Origin: Deltaproteobacteria bacterium | GTDB lineage: Bacteria > Myxococcota_A > UBA9042 > PHBI01 | Assembly: GCA_020632715.1 (NCBI GenBank) | Contig: JACKFA010000004.1 | Location: 62,001 to 126,000 of the forward strand | Direction: 5' to 3' | Length of the DNA: 64,000 bases | Shown here: positions 33,742 through 40,202 of the stretch, one piece after another | Layout of the letters: every line of letters starts with the position of its first letter | How positions within the stretch are numbered: the first letter of the stretch is position 1 | Program-made: the position numbers and the translations under genes | Notes under the pieces: model-generated | Database searches by the model: none | Seen by the model: only the letters and a program-made list of their open reading frames with translations | What the model was told of the DNA's origin: nothing

Positions 33742-33890
33742 GCGGCCACCGATTTATCGGCCGATTCGGGTTGACAGATGGTGGAAAATTTGTCCCGGCG
33801 GCGGCTGGTCCGCATCATGCAAGTGTGCCTGACGTGCGCGCTGGCGTACGCGGCCCCTCCGGCGTTTCCCCCATCCATGGAGCCTCGTTC

Positions 33891-35030
33891 ATGTTTCGCC
33901 TCTTCGGGACCCTCGGTTCGACCACCGTCGTCGCGTGCCTGTTGGCGTCGTCCCCCGCGTTTGCCGCGTGGGGGCTCGCCAAGCCGCAGCCGCCGGACCC
34001 GTACGACGAGACGCAGCTGGGCTCCGCGCTGACGGACCTCGCGCTGCCCGACGCGCGCACCATCGACGCGCACGTGCGGGCGGCCAAGGACCTCGATGTG
34101 GGCGCGATCCTCTCGGTGTCGCTCCACGAGCTGGACGGCACGCGCTGGGTCGTGGACGTGGTCTCGCTCCACCCGCGCTGGGACGACTTCTACCCGGTCG
34201 ACAAGGCGAGCTACGTCGGTCAGGGGCGCCCCCCGAAGAACCGTCCCGAGGGCGGGCTCGGGCTCACGCGCGTAGAGGTCCTGACCGGGGCAGATGACGA
34301 CATCTGCGACATCCTGGGGCACTGGGTGGTGCTGCGGCGTGGGCTCACCGAGATGAAGCCGAAGGTGCGCGTCAGCATCGGCGACAACCTCATGGTGCTC
34401 GAGGACGCGGCGACGGACTTCCGGCGGATCTATCCGCTCGGCGTCGGCGCGATCGATCAGATCCGGCGCCCGGGCGAGCTGAGCTCGGTGACCCCGACGA
34501 CGAGCTTCGGGCGGCTCGACAAGCGGGAGTCGTGGGAGGTGATGACCTTCCCGAAGCACTTCCAGGACAAGCCCTATCTGCCACTCAATGTGCCGCGGGT
34601 CCGGACGGACGCGACGGGGGCGCAGGTGCTCGCGTACCGGCCGACGTGGATCGCGTTCCATGTGTGGCAGCCGCCGCGCTTCGCGCGTGGGTTCCTGTCA
34701 CATGGCTGCATCCGCATGCGCGACGAGGACCTCGCGGAGCTCGCGGCCGTCGTGTACGGCGTCGAGGACACCGTCCCCGTGCGGATCGTCGCCGAGCCGT
34801 TCCCCGACGCGCACCACCCGCACTGGAAGCTGACGGACCGCTTCTACCGGCTCCAGAACATCGGCACGAAGGCCGAGCCGAAGGCGTGGACGATCAACGA
34901 CGTGTGGAAGACGGAGTACGTCCAGGACGAGCCGGTCCCGAAGCCGACGGACATCGTGGGCATCACGATCGACGGCAAGGATCTGCAGGAGCTGAGCCTC
35001 GAGGCGCGGCTCGAGCACGCCGCGCCGTAG
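33891..35030 (+). CDS. L,D-transpeptidase family protein (SHGC)
   Basis: 379 residues from ATG 33891. The signal peptide cleaves after AFA (about residue 25). The N-terminal 150 residues are unassigned. The YkuD-type domain follows (VSIGDNLMVLEDAATDFRRIYPLG, GAIDQIRRPGELSSVTP). It has His257 (AFHVW) and S-H-G-C-I-R-M with nucleophile Cys273, so it is expected to be an active peptidoglycan L,D-transpeptidase in the periplasm. It is a paralogue of the 36139 gene (same IDxIRxPG and RxESxE segments). TTGACA at 33771 lies 120 bp upstream but has no matching -10, and no ribosome-binding site is clear. Confidence 0.85.
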   Translation: MFRLFGTLGSTTVVACLLASSPAFAAWGLAKPQPPDPYDETQLGSALTDLALPDARTIDAHVRAAKDLDVGAILSVSLHELDGTRWVVDVVSLHPRWDDFYPVDKASYVGQGRPPKNRPEGGLGLTRVEVLTGADDDICDILGHWVVLRRGLTEMKPKVRVSIGDNLMVLEDAATDFRRIYPLGVGAIDQIRRPGELSSVTPTTSFGRLDKRESWEVMTFPKHFQDKPYLPLNVPRVRTDATGAQVLAYRPTWIAFHVWQPPRFARGFLSHGCIRMRDEDLAELAAVVYGVEDTVPVRIVAEPFPDAHHPHWKLTDRFYRLQNIGTKAEPKAWTINDVWKTEYVQDEPVPKPTDIVGITIDGKDLQELSLEARLEHAAP

Positions 35031-35093
35031 CTGCCGCGGCGGTGTGCGGCCGGGCGCGCGATCGCGGCCGACCGCGCGCCCGCCCTCAAGCCA

Positions 35094-35396
35094 CTACTGC
35101 GGCTTGCACTTCTGCATGTCTTCGAGGGTGCCCGCGCCGTTGATGCAGTCGATCGTGCCCTTGTCGACCTGGGGGCACATCTCGACGAAGCGGGCGCGGC
35201 TCTTCTCGGCGCCCTTGCGGGCGGCGGCGACCGCCTCCTCGGGCGCGTCGGGGGTGGACTTCGTGACGGCGGCGACGGTGAGGTCGACGACGTGGTCCGC
35301 GGCCTTCTCGCAGTCCTCGGCGGACGGCTTCGACGAGCAGGCGCCGGCGGAGAACGCGATGGCGGCGGTGGTGAGCAGGGTGGCGACGAGCTTCAT
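35094..35396 (-). CDS. Small Cys-containing lipoprotein, tandem copy A
   Basis: 100 residues. The lipoprotein signal ends at Cys20 (FSAGAC). The mature part of about 80 residues is helical (AEDCEKAADHVVDLTVAAVT, APEEAVAAARKGAEKSRARF) with four further cysteines (C29, then C-P-Q-V-D, CINGAG, CKPQ) that could form two disulfides. The family is not recognised; similar short lipoproteins occur in Myxococcota as far as I recall. It is about 60 percent identical to the 35690 gene upstream on the same strand, a clear tandem duplication with an inverted-repeat element between the copies. GAGGAAC serves as ribosome-binding site. Confidence 0.78.
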   Translation of the reverse strand: MKLVATLLTTAAIAFSAGACSSKPSAEDCEKAADHVVDLTVAAVTKSTPDAPEEAVAAARKGAEKSRARFVEMCPQVDKGTIDCINGAGTLEDMQKCKPQ

Positions 35397-35445
35397 GGGA
35401 GTTCCTCGACTGGATGGGTGACGGCGGCACCAGGCACCTCGCGCG

Positions 35446-35616
35446 CCTGATTACGGTGCGCAAGCAGCTGGAGCCGTTCACCGCCGGCCTCCTCACCGAC
35501 TGCCGTCGTCGTCGATGCTCGGCGCACCTATGGGTGCGCCTCCGCTCTCCTCCTAGGCAGACGGCGAGGATGCTCGACGGCGACCGGGCTCCAGCCACTT
35601 GCGCACCGTAATGAGC
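35446..35616. mobile_element. MITE-like element or structured DNA with 30-bp terminal inverted repeats
   Basis: The left arm is 35446-35475 and the right arm 35587-35616. They match inverted at about 26 of 30 positions, the core being ATTACGGTGCGCAAG-N2-GCTGGAGCC. A perfect 8-bp hairpin GGCGCACC-TATG-GGTGCGCC (35521-35540) sits near the centre. There is no gene inside. Both arms, read inward, could code LITVRKxLEP. The element separates the two tandem small-lipoprotein genes. Confidence 0.5.
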
Positions 35617-35689
35617 CTGCCGCCGACTCGCCTACGAACCCCACTCGGAGGTCGGAGGGCAAGACCTTTCGACACGAAGTGAACGCGGT

Positions 35690-35998
35690 TCACTTCGGGC
35701 TGGTGTCGCACTTCTGGGTGGCCTCGAGCGTCCCGGCGCCGCCGATGCAGATGACGGTGACCCGGTCGAGCTTCGAGCACAGCGTGACGAAGCGGTTGCG
35801 GCCCTTCTCGGCGCGCTCGCGCGCGGCGGCGACGGCCTGCTCGGTCGCGCCCGGGTTGGACTTCGTGAACGCGGCGACCGTGAGGTCGACGACGTGGTCC
35901 GCGGCCGCCCGACATTCCTCTTCGGACGCCTTCGGCGAGCAGGCGCCGGCGGTGAAGGCGATGGCGGCGGCGGCGAGCAGGGCGGCGACGAGCTTCAT
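35690..35998 (-). CDS. Small Cys-containing lipoprotein, tandem copy B
   Basis: 102 residues. The lipoprotein signal ends at Cys20 (FTAGAC). It has the same plan as the 35094 copy: EEECRAAADHVVDLTVAAFT, a helix ATEQAVAAARERAEKGRNRF, then LCSKLD, CIGGAGTLEATQKC. The signal peptide and the segment AADHVVDLTVAA are nearly unchanged between copies while the middle has diverged, so the duplication is not recent. GAGGGA precedes the ATG. Function unknown; periplasmic or outer-membrane location is inferred from the lipobox. Confidence 0.78.
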   Translation of the reverse strand: MKLVAALLAAAAIAFTAGACSPKASEEECRAAADHVVDLTVAAFTKSNPGATEQAVAAARERAEKGRNRFVTLCSKLDRVTVICIGGAGTLEATQKCDTSPK

Positions 35999-36138
35999 GG
36001 CGTCCCTCGGCTGTGCGGTGCGTCAGCCCCCTGCGCCAGCTGCGCCGGGTCGCTGCCCGCGCGCCTATCAACCCCGGCCCGCGCCCACGGGGCAACGTGA
36101 GCGCGAGCAGGTGAACGACGTTCACGCCGTGAAGCGGA

Positions 36139-37338
36139 TCAGAGCGAGCGGCCCCGGGCGCCGACGCGCCGGCTGACGGCCACCGCGACGTGCTCCTGGA
36201 GGCGGCGCTCGCCGTCCATGTAGACGTCCGCGAGCTCTTGCGCCTCGGGGGGCGCGCCCGCCTGCTTCTCCACGAGGTAGAGCCCGCCGCGCGTCGTGAA
36301 GCGCGGCTTCTCCGCCGTGCCGACGTTCTTCAGCACGTAGTGGAGGCCCTCCTCGGGCGGGAAGGGGTGGTAGACGTCCGGCAGCGGCGAGGCCTGGATG
36401 GCGACCGGGATCGACTCCGGGCCGAAGTAGAGCGCGTCGGCGAGGGCGTTGAGGTCCGTCTCGCGGAGGGCGACGCAGCCCTGCGACATGTAGCCGCGGT
36501 GGAAGACGGTCGTCGTGTAGATGTGGAAGCCGACGCGCGTCGCGTAGTGGGCGCGCTTGAGGGTACCCTGCGCGGTCACCCAGCCGGTCGGCGCCTCGAG
36601 CGTCAGGAACGGCTCGTTCTTGAACCAGACCGGCGCCCCGAGGGCCTCGTAGGAGCTCTCGCGGCGGATGCGCGCGCCGTCGGTCGCGGGCGTGAGCGAC
36701 GCCGTGACGCCGGGGTTGCGGATGGTGTCGATGGCGCCGACGTCCGCCGGGAAGACGCGGCGGAAGCCGCGGCGCGGATCCTCGAGGAGCACCACGCGAT
36801 CGCCGGTCGACACGTGGATCGCGAGCTTCAGATCGGCGTAGGCGAAGCGCTCGCGCTCGCGCGCCGCGCCCACGCGCGGGACGACGCTCGCGTCGAGGCC
36901 GGTCACGTAGGGGATCTCCATCCGGACGATCTCCGGCGTGACCTCGCGGCGCCGGACGCGCCGCGGGTGCTTCCCGACCGGGGAGCGCGTCACGGCGGGG
37001 ACGCTGCTCGGCGCGAGGTCGTCGCCCTGCACGGGGCGGCCGATGACGTCCACGACGAGCACGCCGTAGTCGAGGCCGGCGTCGGCGTCGTCGTGGTCGA
37101 GCTCATCGTCGACGAGGACGATGGCGTCGATCGACGCGAGCCCCGCCGGGTTCGTCGCGAGGATCGCGCGCTGCGCCTCGGCGGCGAGCGGCGCGCTCAG
37201 CTCGGCGAGCTCGACGCCGGAGAACCGGGGGTCGATCCCGCTCGCCTTCGCGGTCAGGGGGAGGGCGAGCATCAGCGCGAACGAGCACGCGAGCATCACG
37301 GTCTTACGCACGTTGCGGCGCGGGCGGGACCAACGCAT
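36139..37338 (-). CDS. L,D-transpeptidase-like protein with SQGC in place of SHGC
   Basis: 399 residues from ATG 37338, with GAAGAGG upstream. A signal peptide (1-33, ending KAS) is present. The domain plan equals that of the 33891 protein: KLAIHVSTGDRVVLLEDPRR, GAIDTIRNPGVTASLTP, RIRRESSYEALG. His272 (GFHIY) is kept, but the active-site motif is M-S-Q-G-C-V with Gln286 replacing the usual His next to Gly287-Cys288. The nucleophile Cys is present, so activity may be altered rather than lost. The frame stays open upstream to 38244, but that is antisense of two other genes. It is probably a periplasmic peptidoglycan enzyme or a non-catalytic binding relative. Confidence 0.82.
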   Translation of the reverse strand: MRWSRPRRNVRKTVMLACSFALMLALPLTAKASGIDPRFSGVELAELSAPLAAEAQRAILATNPAGLASIDAIVLVDDELDHDDADAGLDYGVLVVDVIGRPVQGDDLAPSSVPAVTRSPVGKHPRRVRRREVTPEIVRMEIPYVTGLDASVVPRVGAARERERFAYADLKLAIHVSTGDRVVLLEDPRRGFRRVFPADVGAIDTIRNPGVTASLTPATDGARIRRESSYEALGAPVWFKNEPFLTLEAPTGWVTAQGTLKRAHYATRVGFHIYTTTVFHRGYMSQGCVALRETDLNALADALYFGPESIPVAIQASPLPDVYHPFPPEEGLHYVLKNVGTAEKPRFTTRGGLYLVEKQAGAPPEAQELADVYMDGERRLQEHVAVAVSRRVGARGRSL

Positions 37339-37520
37339 CGGGGCCTCTTCGGTCGGAGCGGCAATCGCCGAAGTCACGAGCGCCGGACTGTGCAGCACGG
37401 ATGCGTACCTGTCTACCCAGTATCTGCGAACGAACGTATCCAGTTTGATACCCATCCGTCGTTTCGGGCGCCCTGATCTCTGGCTGGACTTCGGGTCGCG
37501 CGTGCGCTCTGCTTGAGCGC

Positions 37521-37865
37521 GTGAAGGAAGAAGACGCCGAGACGCTCGTGCGGATCCTCGTCGGGGGCGAGCTGACGACGGCCCTCGAGGCGGGTGCGCC
37601 GCCCCAGCGCGACGGTTACGAGGGGCGCGTCGCGGAGCTCGTCGCGCGGGTGCGCCGCGACCCGACCGAGGCCGGCGTCGAGCGAGCGCTCGCTTGGTTC
37701 TACGGCGCGGGCCTCCCCGACAAGAGCGCGCCCGGGCCGGCCGCCGCGGAGGTGCTCGACTACGGCGAGGCCGTCGCGGCGGCGCTCGAGGCGTGCATCG
37801 CCCAGGATGGCCTCGAGGCGTTCCAGGCGCGCTTCCTCGAGGCGTACCACGGGAGCTCCGATTGA
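37521..37865 (+). CDS. Small soluble helical protein
   Basis: 114 residues from GTG 37521. There is no signal peptide or motif I recognise. The protein is acidic and mostly helical (TLVRILVGGELTTALEAG, RVAELVARVRRDPTEAGVER, ALAWFYGAGLPD) and ends FLEAYHGSSD. Its stop overlaps the TTG start of the DUF4344-type metallopeptidase gene (TTGA), so the two are translationally coupled and may work together, for example as a cytosolic regulator. No ribosome-binding site is evident. Confidence 0.6.
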   Translation: MKEEDAETLVRILVGGELTTALEAGAPPQRDGYEGRVAELVARVRRDPTEAGVERALAWFYGAGLPDKSAPGPAAAEVLDYGEAVAAALEACIAQDGLEAFQARFLEAYHGSSD

Positions 37866-38788
37866 CCGCGGCGCGCGCTCGGATCGCGGTGGTGGCCGCG
37901 CTCGCTCTCGCCGGTGGGGGCGCCTGCTCGCGCTCGGAGGCGCCCGCCGCCGTGCCCGCGGTGGCGCCGCCCTGTGTGCCGACGACCCTGACGGCGCCTG
38001 CGTCGGAGCCCGCGGCGACCGCCGCGCCGGGGGCGACCTCGCCTGACGACCGGCCCCCGGAGGCGGCGCCGAAGGCTGGACGCCTCGCCCTCCGCTTCGA
38101 GCCGACGGAGCACCGGAAGCTCGACGCGCTCACGCGCGAGGTCGGCGGGAGCGACCTCCTCGCGCAGGTGACGCGCGACATCGACCGCGCGGTGGCGCTC
38201 CCGAAGGACGTGGCGCTCGTGTTCGCGGACTGCGGCACGGACAACGCCTTCTACGACGATGAGAACGCGACGGTCACGATGTGCTGGGAGCTGATGGGCT
38301 CGATGCGCGACAACATGCGGCGCGAGTACCGCGACCCGCGCGACGCGCGCGACGCGCTCTATGGCGCTGCGCTCTTCACGCTCATCCACGAGCTCGGCCA
38401 CGCCTACGTCGACCTCCTCGACCTGCCAATCACCGGGAAGGAGGAGGACGCGGTCGACCAGCTCGCGACGTTCATGCTGGTCGACTCGGGGGACAGCGGG
38501 GTCGAGATGGCGCTCGACGGGGCGCTCTCGTTCGTGCACGACGCGGAGGCGGAGGCGCAGGAGGCGGGCGAGGACGCGGAGCCCGCGACGTGGGACGAGC
38601 ACGCGACGAGCGAGCAGCGTTTCTTCAACGTGATCTGCTGGATCTACGGCAGCGACCCCGCGGCGCACAGCGATCTCCTCGAGTCGCACGGCGGCGCCCT
38701 CCCCGACGAGCGCGCGGACCTCTGCCCCGACGAGTGGCGGCGCTTGAGCCGCGCCTGGACGACGCTGCTCGCGCCGTTCGGGCGCTGA
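37862..38788 (+). CDS. DUF4344-type putative metallopeptidase, lipoprotein
   Basis: 308 residues from TTG 37862, which overlaps the upstream stop by TTGA and gives a proper lipoprotein signal (AGGGAC, Cys22). A Pro/Ala/Thr linker reaches about residue 75. The domain resembles DUF4344: GTDNAFYDDENATVTMCWELM, then the zinc motif H-E-L-G-H (His176, Glu177, His180) followed by DLLDLPITGKEEDAVDQLATF, whose acidic residues may supply the third zinc ligand. It probably acts in the periplasm or on the surface as a protease of unknown substrate. It is convergent with the pectinacetylesterase-family gene, 12 bp away. Confidence 0.8.
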   Translation: MTAARARIAVVAALALAGGGACSRSEAPAAVPAVAPPCVPTTLTAPASEPAATAAPGATSPDDRPPEAAPKAGRLALRFEPTEHRKLDALTREVGGSDLLAQVTRDIDRAVALPKDVALVFADCGTDNAFYDDENATVTMCWELMGSMRDNMRREYRDPRDARDALYGAALFTLIHELGHAYVDLLDLPITGKEEDAVDQLATFMLVDSGDSGVEMALDGALSFVHDAEAEAQEAGEDAEPATWDEHATSEQRFFNVICWIYGSDPAAHSDLLESHGGALPDERADLCPDEWRRLSRAWTTLLAPFGR

Positions 38789-38800
38789 CGACCGCGGCGC

Positions 38801-39988
38801 CTACTGCGCCGGCGGGATGACCGAGCTCCAGCCGGCGTCGCCGCTGACCTGGTCGGCGATGAACTCGGCGAGGCCGGCGAAGGCGGCGATGTCGCCGACC
38901 ATCGTGTGGGTCTGACCGGTCACGTAGAAGGCGCGCACGTTCGACGTGGGCTCGATGCGCTGGGCGTAGAGGGCGCGGACGTCGCCCTCGAACTGCTCGG
39001 GGGAGCGCCCGAGGTAGCTGCGGATGGTCTCGTCGCGGAGGGACGAGAGGAGGCTCATGCGGTCGTCGGGGTAGAGCTCGGAGAGCTTCGTGATGACGAG
39101 GGAGAGGTCGTCGTCGCAGTCGGTGCCGCAGTAGGGCTCGATGGTGGCGGCGGGGAGCCAGGCGGCCTCCCAGGAGCTGCGGATCGCGGGGTCGACGCCG
39201 TCGCCGACGAGGGGCGGGCCGGAGTCGTCGATGAAGCCGCTCGTGGCGGGGTCGAGCTGGGTGCGGAACCAGTGGTAGTTGAAGAGGACGCCGTAGCCGC
39301 CGGCGCTCGCGCCGGTGAGGACGAACTGGTCGACGGTCGGGAAGGTGGCCTCGAGGCGGCGGAGGTAGGTGAGGACGTTCTGGTGGCCGACGTGGTGGTA
39401 GGGCTGGTCGTTGTAGGTGGCGACGTTGTTGCCGCCGTGGAGATCGCCCGTGCAGTAGGGGACGTAGACGAAGTTCCAGTCGCGGAAGGGGTTGTCGGCG
39501 TTCGCGCGGTCGAAGAGGTCGGCGAAGTGGCCGTTGACGGCGTCGAACTGGGTCTGCCCGAAGGGGCCGTGGGCGGCCGTGTTCAGGACGAGGCAGGTGA
39601 GGGTGCTCCAGCAGGCGCCGCCGCCCTCGAGGTAGACGATGACGTCGTCGCTGTCGGGGTTGAGGTTGACGCCGATGCCGGTGGTGGAGCCGTCGTCGCA
39701 GAAGGCGTCGTCGAAGCCGACCCAGGTCCAGGTCTCGTCGGCGGCGACGATGGGATCCGCCGGCTCGGCGGTGTCCGGCGCGGTGTCGGCGGGGGAGGTG
39801 TCCGTAGCGGCGGTGGTGTCCGTGGCGGCGGTGGTGTCCGCGACGACGTCGGCCAGGACGTCGGCGCTGCCGGTGTCGCCGCCCGTCGTGTCGGTGGTGG
39901 CGCCGCCGCCGTCGTCGCCGCAGGCGGCGGCGGTGACGAGCAGCGAGGCGGCGACGAGGCGAGCGAGGCGGTGAGTGGGAGTGTTCAT
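38801..39988 (-). CDS. Pectinacetylesterase/Notum-family hydrolase lipoprotein
   Basis: 395 residues from ATG 39988. The lipoprotein signal ends at Cys23 (TAAAC). An Asp-Thr-Ala linker (about 29-78) follows. The esterase domain has the family motifs: E-G-G-G-A-C-W at 121-127, Y-C-T-G-D-L-H-G-G-N at 178-187, the nucleophile elbow GASAGGYG with Ser228, and a His candidate at 361 (GQTHTM); Asp308 or 309 may complete the triad. Family enzymes remove acetyl or fatty-acyl groups from polysaccharides or proteins. A surface-anchored carboxylesterase is inferred, with the substrate open. A TATCGT box sits 6 nt before the ATG, so the mRNA is likely leaderless. Confidence 0.85.
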   Translation of the reverse strand: MNTPTHRLARLVAASLLVTAAACGDDGGGATTDTTGGDTGSADVLADVVADTTAATDTTAATDTSPADTAPDTAEPADPIVAADETWTWVGFDDAFCDDGSTTGIGVNLNPDSDDVIVYLEGGGACWSTLTCLVLNTAAHGPFGQTQFDAVNGHFADLFDRANADNPFRDWNFVYVPYCTGDLHGGNNVATYNDQPYHHVGHQNVLTYLRRLEATFPTVDQFVLTGASAGGYGVLFNYHWFRTQLDPATSGFIDDSGPPLVGDGVDPAIRSSWEAAWLPAATIEPYCGTDCDDDLSLVITKLSELYPDDRMSLLSSLRDETIRSYLGRSPEQFEGDVRALYAQRIEPTSNVRAFYVTGQTHTMVGDIAAFAGLAEFIADQVSGDAGWSSVIPPAQ

Positions 39989-39994
39989 GGGGAG

Positions 39995-40023
39995 ACGATA
40001 GCGGGTGAGGGGGCCGGGGTCAC
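39995..40023 (-). promoter_or_regulatory. Promoter of the pectinacetylesterase-family gene, leaderless type
   Basis: On the minus strand GTGACC (40023-40018) and TATCGT (40000-39995) are 17 bp apart, and the -10 box ends 6 nt before the ATG at 39988. Confidence 0.45.
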
Positions 40024-40140
40024 GCCGGCGGGGGACGCGGTCGGCGTCGCGGGGGATGAATTCTCGTGGAGCGTGCGCGTCGGGTTCGCCCCGTTCGCGC
40101 CTCTCGGGGGTATGTAACGCCGCGCGGGCGCTTCGGGCTT

Positions 40141-40160
40141 TCACCGACCGAGCGGTCGTG
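40141..40160. promoter_or_regulatory. Inverted repeat upstream of the Cys-rich lipoprotein gene
   Basis: TCAC-C-GACC-GAGC-GGTC-GTGA is an 8-bp imperfect dyad with one bulged C, 43 bp before the ATG at 40203. It could be an operator or a 5' hairpin; nothing else supports either. Confidence 0.3.
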
Positions 40161-40202
40161 ATAGCTGGCGCCCGTCCGGGTTGGTCAAGCCGCAGGTGAT
40201 CC

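Noticed and set aside
33771..33800. TTGACA as -35 box for the transpeptidase gene at 33891
   Set aside because: No TANNNT-type -10 box lies 16-19 bp downstream, and the leader would be about 100 nt.
37339..38244. Upstream extension of the 36139 transpeptidase gene
   Set aside because: The extension is antisense of two plus-strand genes; the start at 37338 gives a proper signal peptide and ribosome-binding site.
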